Positions 47,306-55,442 of a DNA stretch of 64,000 bases are shown here, piece by piece. The translations under genes and the position numbers were made by a program. The stretch is taken from contig NZ_JBITGZ010000031.1 of the NCBI RefSeq assembly GCF_044457565.1, positions 1-64,000 on the forward strand, given 5' to 3'. The stretch's first letter is position 1, and the number at the start of each line of letters is the position of its first letter. Under the pieces are notes generated by a model, which made no database searches, was not told the origin of the DNA, and saw only the letters and a list, made by a program, of their open reading frames with translations. The DNA is from Kitasatospora sp044457565 (GTDB lineage: Bacteria > Actinomycetota > Actinomycetes > Streptomycetales > Streptomycetaceae).

Positions 47306-47346
47306 TTTGGCGAATGCCAAACAACCCCTCCCGTACGGAGGTTTGG
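47306..47346. promoter_or_regulatory. Two overlapping inverted repeats upstream of the ATP-grasp operon
   Basis: TTTGGC-GAAT-GCCAAA (47306-47321) is a perfect dyad. Its right arm overlaps CCAAAC (47317-47322), which can instead pair with GTTTGG (47341-47346) around an inner CCTCC/GGAGG stem. In RNA the two hairpins exclude each other; in DNA they look like two operator sites. About 150 bases before the ATP-grasp gene on its transcript side. Confidence 0.45.
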
Positions 47347-47367
47347 ATCGAGTGCCGTGCACATGAC

Positions 47368-47402
47368 GAACGCCCGGCCGACACATGGTCGGCCGGGCGT
47401 TC
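47368..47402 (-). terminator. Strong terminator after the helicase gene
   Basis: GAACGCCCGGCCGAC (47368-47382) and GTCGGCCGGGCGTTC (47388-47402) form a perfect 15-pair stem with a five-base loop, about 50 bases past the helicase stop on the minus strand. Confidence 0.85.
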
Positions 47403-47452
47403 GGCGCGCGCGATTCCGGCGCGGACGGGACGGGCAGGGCCCGCCGCCCGCG

Positions 47453-48967
47453 CTACGCGGCGAGCGCGATGCGGCGCGGGGATCCGCTCCGGGAGCCGCC
47501 ACCGGCCTGGGGCTTGCGGCCGGTGTGGGCCGGACGGCGGCCGCGGCCGGACGCGCCGGCACTGCGACGGGGGCGCTCCACCACCGGGTTGGGCACCACG
47601 ACGGGCACGCCCGTGGGCACCCGGGCGCCGGTGATGCGCGCGAGCTCCTCGTCGGCGGAGTGCACCCGCGCCGAGTTGGGGGTGATGCCGGCGGTCACCA
47701 TCATCCGGGCCATCTCCCGGCGCTGGTTGGGCAGGACGAGGGTGACGACGGTGCCGGACTCACCGGCCCGGGCGGTGCGCCCGCCGCGGTGCAGGTAGTC
47801 CTTGTGGTCGCTCGGCGGGTCGAGGTTGACGACCAGGTCGAGGCCGTCGATGTGGATACCGCGGGCGGCGACGTTGGTGGCGATGAGCGCGGTGACCTCA
47901 CCGGTGCGGAACTGCTCCAGGGTGCGGGTGCGCTGCGGCTGGGACTTGCCGCCGTGCAGCGCGGCCGCCTTCACCCCGCTGGCCAGCAGCTCCTCCACCA
48001 CCCGGTCGGCGCCGTGCTTGGTGTCGATGAACATGATCACGCCGCCGTCGCGGGAGGCGATGTGCGCGATCGCGGCGCGCTTGTCGGAGTTCTGGACATG
48101 GAGCACGTGGTGCTCCATGGTGCTGACGGCGCCCGCCGACGGGTCCACCGAGTGGGTGACCGGGTCGTTCAGGAAGCGCCGGACCAGCCGGTCGACGTTG
48201 CGGTCCAGGGTCGCGGAGAACAGCATCGTCTGGCTGTCCGGGGCGACCTGCTCCAGCAGTTCGGTGACCTGCGGCAGGAAGCCCATGTCGGCCATCTGGT
48301 CGGCCTCGTCCAGGACGGTGATACCGACCTCGTCGAGCCGGCAGTCGCCGCGCTGGATCAGGTCCTTGAGCCGCCCCGGGGTGGCGACCACGACCTCGGC
48401 ACCGCGGCCGAGCGCCTGGGCCTGCCGACCGATCGACGTGCCGCCGACCACGGTCGCCAGCTTCAGCCGCACCGAGTGGGCGTACGGCGTGAGCGCATCG
48501 GTGACCTGCTGGGCGAGTTCACGCGTCGGGACCAGCACCAGCGCGAGCGGGCGTCCCGGCTCGGCGCGGCGACCGGCGGTACGGGCCAGCACGGCCAGGC
48601 CGAAGGCGATGGTCTTGCCGGAGCCGGTCCGCCCCCGGCCGAGCACGTCGCGCCCGGCCAGCGAGTTGGGCAGGGTCGCGGCCTGGATCGGGAACGGCGA
48701 GGTGACGCCCTGCCGGGTCAGCATCGAGAGCAGCGCCTTGGGCATGTCCAGCTCGTCGAACGACTCGACGGCCGCGAGCGCCGGCGTGGTACTGACGGGC
48801 AGCGCGAACTCGCTCCGTGCGGCGCCGATCTGACGCTCCCGCCCACCGGAGGGGCGCCGGCCGCCACCTGCGCGAGCCCCGGCGGCGCTGCCACCCGCAC
48901 GCGCTCCGGCGGATCCGCCGGAGCGGGAAGCAGTGCCTCGGTACGAAGAACGACTGGATCGAGTCAT
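47453..48967 (-). CDS. DEAD-box ATP-dependent RNA helicase
   Basis: A 504-residue helicase. After a Gly/Arg/Ser-rich N-tail, the Q-motif region is FDELDMPKALLSML, then motif I GRGRTGSGKT, Ia PTRELAQQ, II DEAD, III SAT, IV IMFIDT, and VI HRGGRTARAG. The C-tail is again basic and Gly/Arg-rich for RNA binding. Such helicases unwind structured RNA and are often cold-induced; a cold-shock protein gene lies upstream on the same strand, separated by a terminator. Confidence 0.93.
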   Translation of the reverse strand: MTRSSRSSYRGTASRSGGSAGARAGGSAAGARAGGGRRPSGGRERQIGAARSEFALPVSTTPALAAVESFDELDMPKALLSMLTRQGVTSPFPIQAATLPNSLAGRDVLGRGRTGSGKTIAFGLAVLARTAGRRAEPGRPLALVLVPTRELAQQVTDALTPYAHSVRLKLATVVGGTSIGRQAQALGRGAEVVVATPGRLKDLIQRGDCRLDEVGITVLDEADQMADMGFLPQVTELLEQVAPDSQTMLFSATLDRNVDRLVRRFLNDPVTHSVDPSAGAVSTMEHHVLHVQNSDKRAAIAHIASRDGGVIMFIDTKHGADRVVEELLASGVKAAALHGGKSQPQRTRTLEQFRTGEVTALIATNVAARGIHIDGLDLVVNLDPPSDHKDYLHRGGRTARAGESGTVVTLVLPNQRREMARMMVTAGITPNSARVHSADEELARITGARVPTGVPVVVPNPVVERPRRSAGASGRGRRPAHTGRKPQAGGGSRSGSPRRIALAA

Positions 48968-49332
48968 GCGAAGAACCTTCCTCGGACGGCGCGTCGCCAG
49001 AAGGACTCCGCGGCACGAGGGCCGGCACAGAGCACGCAGGAACGAGCCAGAAATGGGGGGTGCGGGGGCGTGGACGGCACAGCCGTACGGACACGCCGCC
49101 CGTGGTCGGCGCTCACCGGAGCAGGGGGGGGTGAATACCCAGGACGCGAATGCTCACGGCGGGGGGCATCGATTCGGACGCGGCGCCGAGCGGATCGCGG
49201 GCGGCGGTCACCGGTGGCGGGACCATGACCGTCAGGGGCCGGAATTGTGCGTGCCGGCAAACGCCAGGGGCCCGCACCGAGCGTGTACGCGGTGCGGGCC
49301 CCTGCTGCTGGGCGGGTGCCGTGGCAGATGAA
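48968..49332. other. 365-base gap between helicase and cold-shock genes
   Basis: Contains the cold-shock gene terminator at 49265-49304. The remainder, including a GGGGGGG run near 49127, should hold the helicase promoter or a long leader; I cannot point to hexamers. No gene is supported. Confidence 0.45.
49265..49304 (-). terminator. Terminator after the cold-shock gene
   Basis: CAGGGGCCCGCACC (49265-49278) and GGTGCGGGCCCCTG (49291-49304) form a perfect 14-pair stem with a 12-base loop, 28 bases past the cold-shock gene stop. Confidence 0.85.
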
Positions 49333-49536
49333 CTACAGCGGGCGAATGTTCTCGGCCTGCGGGCCCTTCTGGCCCTGCGTGACGTCGAACTCGACCTTCT
49401 GGCCCTCAAGCAGCTCACGGAAGCCGTTGGCGTTGATGTTCGAGTAGTGGGCGAAGACGTCCGGGCCGCCACCCTCCTGCTCGATGAAGCCGAAGCCCTT
49501 TTCCGCGTTGAACCACTTCACGGTGCCATTAGCCAT
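49333..49536 (-). CDS. CspA-family cold-shock protein
   Basis: A 67-residue cold-shock domain protein of standard length. RNP1 is KGFGFIE and RNP2 is DVFAHYS, with the GTVKWFNAEKG start and the GQKGPQAENIRPL end. It binds single-stranded nucleic acid and melts RNA structure. The ribosome site AAGGAG lies nine bases before the ATG. A hairpin-bearing leader of about 100-200 bases precedes it, as is common for cold-shock genes. Confidence 0.96.
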   Translation of the reverse strand: MANGTVKWFNAEKGFGFIEQEGGGPDVFAHYSNINANGFRELLEGQKVEFDVTQGQKGPQAENIRPL

Positions 49537-49874
49537 TAAGAAATCTCCTTCAAGGGGCTGTCCGAAATCCGCACTGTACGGACTCCGCGTCGCCGCGATG
49601 AGGACCCGCCCGGGAAACTACCGGGAAACAGAAAATGCGCCTGCGGTCAATCAGCAGGCGCACACAAAGTTCATGGGAACCACAACTGCAACTGAGTCGA
49701 CTGTAGCAGGGTCGGAGCGGGAACGGGGGATTTCCGTCCGCCGACCTTCCCGCACCCGCCGCTGCCGGGACTCCCGCCGGACCCACGCCGGCCACTCCCG
49801 GTGGGGCGCCGCCCCGGAGCGCGATGCCCCGCGCGCGGCCCCGGCCGCGCCGGATTGGGCGCATACTGGCAACG
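49537..49874. other. 338-base divergent gap with hairpin in the cold-shock leader
   Basis: A perfect nine-pair hairpin, TGCGCCTGC (49636-49644) with GCAGGCGCA (49654-49662), lies about 100 bases upstream of the cold-shock ATG and may be in its leader RNA. The surrounding 49610-49710 is unusually AT-rich. No gene is supported. Confidence 0.5.
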
Positions 49875-50102
49875 ATGACGAACTCACCTGCACCACGGCG
49901 CCCCCTGCCCACCAGCCCGTTCCGAACCGCGGCTCCAGCACCGCTCAAGCAGTTCGCCGTCGGAGACCGCGTGTCACACGACGAGTACGGTCTCGGCCGC
50001 GCGATCAGCGTCGAGGGTGACGGCGAGATCGCCGTGCTGGTCGACTTCGGCGCACGCCAGGAGCGGATCACCCGGCCCTTCGCCAAGCTCTTCCGACTCT
50101 GA
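49875..50102 (+). CDS. Small stand-alone UvrD-C-terminus-like (Tudor-fold) protein
   Basis: A 75-residue protein. After a Pro-rich lead, residues 30-75 (FAVGDRVSHDEYGLGRAISV, then VLVDFGARQERI) resemble the C-terminal Tudor-like domain of UvrD/PcrA helicases, which binds RNA polymerase. CarD/KOW-like domains are another reading. It might modulate transcription or repair. A CATACT hexamer ends seven bases before the ATG and no ribosome site is seen, so a leaderless start is possible. Confidence 0.72.
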   Translation: MTNSPAPRRPLPTSPFRTAAPAPLKQFAVGDRVSHDEYGLGRAISVEGDGEIAVLVDFGARQERITRPFAKLFRL

Positions 50103-50186
50103 GACCTCGCGGCACCTCAGACTCTTGGGGCCTTTGGGGTCCTTGAGGTCCTGGCGGCCCCGAAGGCCCTGAGGCTCGACCCCCGG

Positions 50187-50225
50187 AGCTCCCGGCCGGC
50201 CCCCTGACCGGGCCGACCGGGAGCT
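50187..50225. terminator. Long imperfect hairpin after the small UvrD-like gene
   Basis: AGCTCCCGGCCGGCCC (from 50187) pairs with GGGCCGACCGGGAGCT (to 50224) with one mismatch around a short CTGACC-type loop. It lies between convergent genes (49875 and 50277) and may end both transcripts. Confidence 0.7.
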
Positions 50226-50276
50226 TCGGTGCGCAACAACGCCCCCTCGGACGTGCCGAGTTGACGCGTACTCGGC

Positions 50277-50807
50277 TCAGGCGTACTGGGTGAGATCGAT
50301 GCCGTACACCCGCAGCGGGAAGCCGTACTCCGGGTGGGTCGTCTCGCGCTCCAGCTCCATACCGAGCTTGCGCATCACGTTCTCGGAGGCCTCGTTGCCG
50401 AGGCGGGCGATGCTGACCACCCGGTCCAGGCCGCGGTCCTCGAGGGCGAACTCCAGTGCGGCGTGGGCGGCTTCGGAGGCGTAGCCCTGCCCCCAGAACG
50501 GCCGGCCGAGCCGCCAGGCGATCTCCACGTCCGGCAGCACCTCGGGCAGGAACTCGGGCACCGAGAGACCGGCGAACCCGGCGAGCTCACCGGAGGCCTG
50601 GATCTCCACGGCGAAGAGCCCGAAGCCCTCCTCGTCCCACTCCTCCTCCCAGCGCTCGATCGCCTCCGCCGTCCCGTCCAGGTCGAGTACCGAACCGTCG
50701 TCGATCCAGCGCATGACCTCCGGGTCCGAGTTGATCTCCGCCATGGCGGCGAGGTCTTCCTCCTGCCAGCGGCGGAGAATGAGTCGGGGCGTACGAATCT
50801 CGGTCAT
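50277..50807 (-). CDS. GNAT acetyltransferase (RimJ/RimL-like)
   Basis: A 176-residue GNAT enzyme. It starts TEIRTPRLILRRWQEEDL, typical of the RimJ/RimL branch, with FGLFAVEI strand and the acetyl-CoA loop RPFWGQGYASEA, then ARLGNEASENVMRKLGME. It would acetylate a protein N-terminus or a small amine. ATG at 50807 chosen by homology to the usual first strand; an ATG three codons upstream is possible. Confidence 0.88.
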   Translation of the reverse strand: MTEIRTPRLILRRWQEEDLAAMAEINSDPEVMRWIDDGSVLDLDGTAEAIERWEEEWDEEGFGLFAVEIQASGELAGFAGLSVPEFLPEVLPDVEIAWRLGRPFWGQGYASEAAHAALEFALEDRGLDRVVSIARLGNEASENVMRKLGMELERETTHPEYGFPLRVYGIDLTQYA

Positions 50808-50933
50808 ACGCCCCATCCTGTCCGAGATGGGAGCCACCGCGGTAATCGGTGCCCGCTGCGGGCCGCTCGCGCCTCCCTGGGCTGCTCCGCCCAGCACCCC
50901 CGACCCGAGCGCCGGGGAACCGGGCCGGCGCCG

Positions 50934-52238
50934 CTAACCTGCCGGCGCCTGCTCGCTCACAGCCGCCGGCAGGGCGCGCAGCCGGCTGACCGGTGAGACG
51001 ATCAGCCCGGCCACGGCGATCGCGGAGCCGATCGCGGCCACGGTCAGCGCACCGCGCGGACCGAGCCACCCGGCGAGCAGGCCGGCGGCCAGACCGCCGA
51101 GGGCGCCACCGCCGAAGAGCAGCGTCCGGAACACCGCGGTCATCCGCCCCATCATCGACTGCGGGGTGCTGGTCTGGCGCAGACTGACGATGATCACGCC
51201 CGCGACGCCCAGGCCCAGGTAGCTGACGAAGAACGACAGGACGAACATGGCGATCAGCACCGGCCTCGGCCCTGCCGCCGCGGCGATCAGGGTCGGACCG
51301 AGTAGCAACGCCGACTGGGCGACCAGGTAGACCCGCCCCAGCGGGAACCGTCTGATCACCCGCCCGGAGATCAGCGCGCCGACCAGCCCGCCGACCGAGG
51401 CCGTCGCGAAGACGCCGCCGATGGTCGCCGGGGCGAGCCCGAGGTCGCGCGTGCCGTGGAGCAGGAACATCGTCCACACCGTGACCAGCGAGAAGTTGCA
51501 GCAGAACCCGACCAGGGCCAGCGCCCGCAGGATGCGGTCCCCCAGGACCCAGCGCAGGCCCTCGCGCAGTTCCGTCAGCACGTGCCGCCGCTCGGCCGGC
51601 CGCGGGCGCGGCTCCGGGGTGCGGATCAGCAGCAGGGAGGCGACGGAGACGGCGTAGGAGCAGGCGTCGACGATCAGCGCCACCGGCGCCCCGAGCGCCG
51701 ACACCAGCATGCCGGCGAGGCCGGGCCCGGCGACGTCCGCCGAGGAGGAGCTGACGCCCATCTTGGCGCTGGCCTCGACGTAGTGCCCGGGGTTGCGCAC
51801 CACGGTGGGCACGTAGGACATCCAGCTCACGTCGAAGAGCACCGAGGCGATCCCGACGGTGCCCGCGACGACCAGCAGGGTGGTCATGCCGAGCGCGTGC
51901 GACCAGTACAGGACGGGCACCAGCGCCAGCAGGACCAGCCGGGCCAGGTTGGCGGCCAGCATGACCCGCCGCCGCCGGACCCGGTCGACCCAGACCCCGA
52001 AGACCAGGGCGAGCCCGAGATAGGGCGCGAGCTGGACGAACCTCAGGAGCCCGACCTGCTCGTCGCTCGCGTCGAAGGCGCGGATGGCGGTCAGCGGCAG
52101 CGCGAGGTTGGTCACCTGGGTGCCGAGCAGCGACACCGTCTCGCCGAGCCAGAAGGTGAGGAAGTCGCGGTTGCGCCAGAGGCTTCCGGGTGACGTGGTG
52201 GTGGCCGCCGCCGTGCTGCGCAGTGATGCCTGGGTCAC
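50934..52238 (-). CDS. MFS transporter (enterobactin exporter/DitE-like group)
   Basis: A 434-residue transporter with about twelve membrane segments. RNRDFLTFWLGETVSLLGTQ and VFGVWVDRVRRRRVML are typical of MFS exporters in streptomycetes; FCCNFSLVTVW begins the second half. The GTG start overlaps the aminotransferase stop by four bases, so it is translated with that gene and probably exports its product or substrate. Confidence 0.87.
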   Translation of the reverse strand: MTQASLRSTAAATTTSPGSLWRNRDFLTFWLGETVSLLGTQVTNLALPLTAIRAFDASDEQVGLLRFVQLAPYLGLALVFGVWVDRVRRRRVMLAANLARLVLLALVPVLYWSHALGMTTLLVVAGTVGIASVLFDVSWMSYVPTVVRNPGHYVEASAKMGVSSSSADVAGPGLAGMLVSALGAPVALIVDACSYAVSVASLLLIRTPEPRPRPAERRHVLTELREGLRWVLGDRILRALALVGFCCNFSLVTVWTMFLLHGTRDLGLAPATIGGVFATASVGGLVGALISGRVIRRFPLGRVYLVAQSALLLGPTLIAAAAGPRPVLIAMFVLSFFVSYLGLGVAGVIIVSLRQTSTPQSMMGRMTAVFRTLLFGGGALGGLAAGLLAGWLGPRGALTVAAIGSAIAVAGLIVSPVSRLRALPAAVSEQAPAG

Positions 52239-53491
52239 CGGTTGCCCCCGGGCGCGCGGCGGGCGAGCTCGGCGACGGTGTCGGCGACCGCGTCCACCTC
52301 CTCCTCGGTGTTGTAGTAGTGCGGCGACAGGCGCAGGCACCAGTCGACGTCCTTGTCCGCGAAGTCGTACTGCGCGAACTCGCGCAGGCTCAGGGCGGAG
52401 TTGATGCCGCGGGCGTCCACCGCCCGCTTGAACGGCTGCGCCTGCCAGCCGGCGATCTCGAAGGTGACGAGTGCGGCCGGTGCCGGGCCGCGGTCCAGGA
52501 CGCGCACGCCCGGTACGGCGGCCAGCCCCTCGCGCAGCCGAGCGGCCAGGGCGGGGGTGCGGCGGGCGATCGCCGCCTGCCCCACCGCCAGCGCGTAGCG
52601 CGCCGCGGCGGCGCAGCCGAGGACGGTCGCGTAGGGGAACTCCCACTCCTCGAAGCGGGCCGCGCTGTCGACCGGCCGGTAGCGGTCGGGCTCGACCCAG
52701 CGGGCGCCGTACATGTCGATGAACAGCGGCTCGTAGCCCTCCCGCAGGATCCGGTCGGACACGTAGAGGAAGCCCGAACCACGGGGCCCGCGCAGGAACT
52801 TGCGGCAGGTCGCGGTCAGCAGGTCGCAGCCGATCTCCTCGACGTCCAGCTCGTACTGGCCCACCGACTGGCAGGCGTCGACGAGGTACAGCAGGTCGAG
52901 TTCACGGCAGTGGCGTCCGATCTCGGCGACCGGCTGGACGAGCCCGGAGTTGGTGGGTATGTGCGTGGCGGCCACCAGGCGCGGGCGCCGTGATCGCATC
53001 AGCGCGGCCATCGCGGCCACGTCGACGCCGCTGCCGTCGGGGTGGTCGGGGGCGTGCACGATCTCGACCCCGAGCCGCTTGCGCAGCGCGAGGAAGGCGA
53101 TCTGGTTGGAGATGAAGTCGTTACGGGTGGTCAGGATGACGTCGCCGCGCAGGAAGTCGATGGCCGACAGCGCCTTGGTGTAGGCGTGGGTGGCGCTGCC
53201 CGCGAAGGCGATGTTCCCCGGCGCGGTGTTGATGAGCTCGGCAACGGCCGCATAGAAGTCGCCGACCTGAATCTCGCGCGCCGCGGATGCCTCGTAACCG
53301 CCGATGGCGGCCTCCAGCTGGAGGTGGTCCAGCATCGTCCGGAGTACGGGGCGGGCGAGCAGACCGCAGCCGGCGTTGTTGAAGTGGATGACGGAGTCGC
53401 AGCCGGGTGTGTCGGCCCGCAGTGCCGCGAGATCGATGCCGGCGGGAAGCGGTTCCCGGCTTGCGTCAGAAGCGCTACTCTGTGTCCTCAT
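52235..53491 (-). CDS. PLP-dependent class V aminotransferase-like enzyme
   Basis: A 418-residue fold-type I enzyme. FNNAGCGLLARPVLRTML starts the fold, LYLVDACQSVGQ carries the PLP-binding Asp, and TATCRKFLRGPRGSGFLYV the Schiff-base Lys. It resembles cysteine desulfurase-like and isopenicillin-epimerase-like members; the substrate is unknown. The ATG at 53491 overlaps the ATG of the divergent MocR gene, with a TACTCT hexamer just upstream and no ribosome site, which suggests a leaderless mRNA. It forms an operon with the MFS exporter and is presumably controlled by the MocR protein. Confidence 0.85.
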   Translation of the reverse strand: MRTQSSASDASREPLPAGIDLAALRADTPGCDSVIHFNNAGCGLLARPVLRTMLDHLQLEAAIGGYEASAAREIQVGDFYAAVAELINTAPGNIAFAGSATHAYTKALSAIDFLRGDVILTTRNDFISNQIAFLALRKRLGVEIVHAPDHPDGSGVDVAAMAALMRSRRPRLVAATHIPTNSGLVQPVAEIGRHCRELDLLYLVDACQSVGQYELDVEEIGCDLLTATCRKFLRGPRGSGFLYVSDRILREGYEPLFIDMYGARWVEPDRYRPVDSAARFEEWEFPYATVLGCAAAARYALAVGQAAIARRTPALAARLREGLAAVPGVRVLDRGPAPAALVTFEIAGWQAQPFKRAVDARGINSALSLREFAQYDFADKDVDWCLRLSPHYYNTEEEVDAVADTVAELARRAPGGNR

Positions 53492-53504
53492 GTCCGAGAG
53501 TAGC
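53474..53504. promoter_or_regulatory. Shared divergent control site with overlapping start codons
   Basis: GCTACTCT (53474-53481) and AGAGTAGC (53497-53504) are a perfect inverted repeat around 15 bases that contain both start codons, which share the bases CATG. Each arm offers TACTCT as a -10, eight and five bases before the two ATGs. Each promoter would lie inside the other gene's coding sequence. The MocR protein is the obvious candidate to bind here. Confidence 0.55.
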
Positions 53505-54908
53505 AGTACTGAGGCGCTGGCAGCCATCCTCCGCACCGAGATCGCCCGGCTCTCGCCCGGCGAAAGGCTGCCCAGCAGCCGGGATCTGACCGCACGTCAC
53601 TCTGTCAGTCCGGTCACGGTGGCGCGGGCGTTCGCGCTGCTGGCCGCCGAGGGCGCGGTGGTGACCCGCCCCGGCAGCGGCACGTTCGTGGCACCCCGCC
53701 GGGCCAGGCCGGGCGCGGGCACGGCGGACCTGTCCTGGCAGGCGGTGGCCCTGGCCGGGCGGGACTTCGACACCCTCCCGGTGGAGGGTCCCGCGGATCC
53801 GGCCCCGGCCGGTGTGGTCGCGATGGCCGGCGGCTACCTGCACGAGTCCCTCCAGCCGACCCGGGCGCTGGGTGCGGCCCTGGCCCGCGCGGCCCGCCGC
53901 CCGGACGCGTGGCACCGGGCCCCGACGGCGGGCCTCGCCCCGTTGCGCGCCATCTTCGCCCGGCTGGCCGGCGGCGACGTCGGCCCGGAGGACGTGCTGA
54001 TCGCCGGGGGCGGCCAGGGCGCGCTCTCCATGGTGTTCCGTGGACTGGCCGCGCCGGGCAGCCCCGTCCTGGTGGAATCCCCCACCTACCCCGGCGCGTT
54101 GGCCGCCGCCCGCGCGGCGGGCCTGCGCCCGGTGCCGGTGCCGATGGACGGCGAGGGCATCCGGCCCGACCTGCTGGCCGACGCGTTCGCCATGACCGGC
54201 GCCCGGCTGCTGTACTGCCAGCCCACCTTCCACAACCCGACCGGCACGGTACTGGCCCCCGCCCGCCGCCGGCAGGTGCTGGACGTGGCGCGCGCCGCCG
54301 GGGCCTTCCTGATCGAGGACGACTTCGCCCGCCACCTCGGCCACGGCCGGCCACTGCCCCGCCCGCTGGTCGCCGATGACCAGGACGGGACGGTGGTCCA
54401 CCTGACGTCGCTGACCAAGCCCGCCTCCCCGAGCCTGCGCATCGCGGCGGTGGTCGCCCGCGGGCCGGTGATGCGCCGGCTGCTCGGGATGCGGCTGGTG
54501 GACGACTTCTTCATCGCCCGGCCCCTTCAGGAGGCGGCCGTGGAACTGCTCAGCACACCCGCCTGGGACCGGCATCTGCGCGCGCTGTCCACGGCGCTGC
54601 GGGAGCGCTGCGCGGTGCTGGCCGACGCCCTGGCCCGCGAACTGCCCGACTGGACGCTCACCGGGGTGCCGGGCGGCGGCCTGCACCTGTGGCTCCAACT
54701 CCCGCCCGGGCAGGCGGACTCCGCCGTCGCGGCGGCGGCCCGGGCGCGCGGCGTGGCGGTGAACTCCGGGCTGCGCCACTTCCCGGCCGAGGCGCCGGGC
54801 AGCTACCTGCGGCTGGGCTTCGCGGCCGCCGCCGACGTCCCCGAACTCGCCGAGGGCGCGCGCCGGCTCGCCCTGGCGGCAGCGGACCTGAGGAAGGCCG
54901 ACGGGTGA
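53490..54908 (+). CDS. MocR-type regulator (GntR winged helix fused to aminotransferase fold)
   Basis: A 472-residue MocR/PdxR-type protein. The GntR helix-turn-helix fills residues 1-70 (LPSSRDLTARHSVSPVTVAR, then VVTRPGSGTFVAP). An aminotransferase-like domain follows from about 100, with AGGGQGALSMVFRGL, CQPTFHNPTGTV, FLIEDDFARHL and the PLP Lys310 in LTSLTKPASPSLR. Such proteins sense PLP or amino-acid adducts. The divergent aminotransferase/MFS operon is its likely target. No ribosome site precedes the ATG, fitting a leaderless mRNA. Confidence 0.9.
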   Translation: MSESSSTEALAAILRTEIARLSPGERLPSSRDLTARHSVSPVTVARAFALLAAEGAVVTRPGSGTFVAPRRARPGAGTADLSWQAVALAGRDFDTLPVEGPADPAPAGVVAMAGGYLHESLQPTRALGAALARAARRPDAWHRAPTAGLAPLRAIFARLAGGDVGPEDVLIAGGGQGALSMVFRGLAAPGSPVLVESPTYPGALAAARAAGLRPVPVPMDGEGIRPDLLADAFAMTGARLLYCQPTFHNPTGTVLAPARRRQVLDVARAAGAFLIEDDFARHLGHGRPLPRPLVADDQDGTVVHLTSLTKPASPSLRIAAVVARGPVMRRLLGMRLVDDFFIARPLQEAAVELLSTPAWDRHLRALSTALRERCAVLADALARELPDWTLTGVPGGGLHLWLQLPPGQADSAVAAAARARGVAVNSGLRHFPAEAPGSYLRLGFAAAADVPELAEGARRLALAAADLRKADG

Positions 54909-55092
54909 CCTCCGGGCGCAATGACACCGGGGACGGGTCAACCGGCGGTCCGGGCAAGGCCGGGACGGCGACTGCGCTAGCCTCGGAGGCGACCCACCCC
55001 GGGGCCGGAGCACCGACGCCGGCATGTGCTGCCGCCGACCGGCGGCCCCGGGCCGAAGCGGAGCCCAGCCGGGCACAGAGCGGGAGAGCATC

Positions 55093-55353
55093 GTGTCGCC
55101 CAAGCACTCGGACGCCCGGCGGCGCGCCGAGATCATCCTGCACGGGACGGCCGAGCAGCAGGTGGCCGCGATGGACCAGGCGACGCTGGCCCGGCTCGAC
55201 CCGCATCTGGTCCGGCTCTCCTTCGAACCGCACGCCGGCATCCAGCGCCGCCCCGACAGCCCGGTGCGCGAGTACGCGAAGGACGGCGTCCGGATCCTCT
55301 ACGTGGCGACGGTGCTCGGCACGGTCGTCCTGGTCGCGTACGTCGAGGCGTAG
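55093..55353 (+). CDS. Small protein, weakly RelE/ParE-like
   Basis: An 86-residue protein with good codon bias, GTG start and CGGGAGAGC ribosome site. Residues 1-45 are helical (EIILHGTAEQQVAAMDQATL); the end, VREYAKDGVRILYVATVLGT then VVLVAYVEA, has the strand pattern of RelE/ParE-type toxins. No antitoxin gene is adjacent, so this resemblance may be superficial. I do not recognise a family with confidence. Confidence 0.6.
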   Translation: MSPKHSDARRRAEIILHGTAEQQVAAMDQATLARLDPHLVRLSFEPHAGIQRRPDSPVREYAKDGVRILYVATVLGTVVLVAYVEA

Positions 55354-55370
55354 CGCGGGCGGCGCCCGGC

Positions 55371-55418
55371 GGGGGCGTGGACGGGAGGGGGCGTGGACGG
55401 GAGGGGGCGCGGACAGGA
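55371..55418. repeat. Three tandem 16-base repeats
   Basis: GGGGGCGTGGACGGGA occurs twice without a gap (55371-55402), then once as GGGGGCGCGGACAGGA (55403-55418). It fills the gap between convergent genes; G runs on one strand could fold as quadruplex. Confidence 0.85.
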
Positions 55419-55442
55419 GAGGGCCGGGATCCCGCCCGGGGC

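Larger units (their letters stand above)
47155..47452. other. Regulatory gap upstream of the ATP-grasp operon
   Basis: No gene. It holds the helicase terminator (47368-47402), the paired palindromes at 47306-47346 and about 150 bases of leader before the ATP-grasp start in which I see nothing further. Confidence 0.5.

Noticed and set aside
47282..49228. 648-codon plus-strand frame opposite the helicase
   Set aside because: It mirrors the helicase codons; all seven helicase motifs are on the minus strand.
55093..55353. RelE/ParE toxin of a toxin-antitoxin pair
   Set aside because: The C-terminal strands are suggestive, but no antitoxin gene precedes or follows it.
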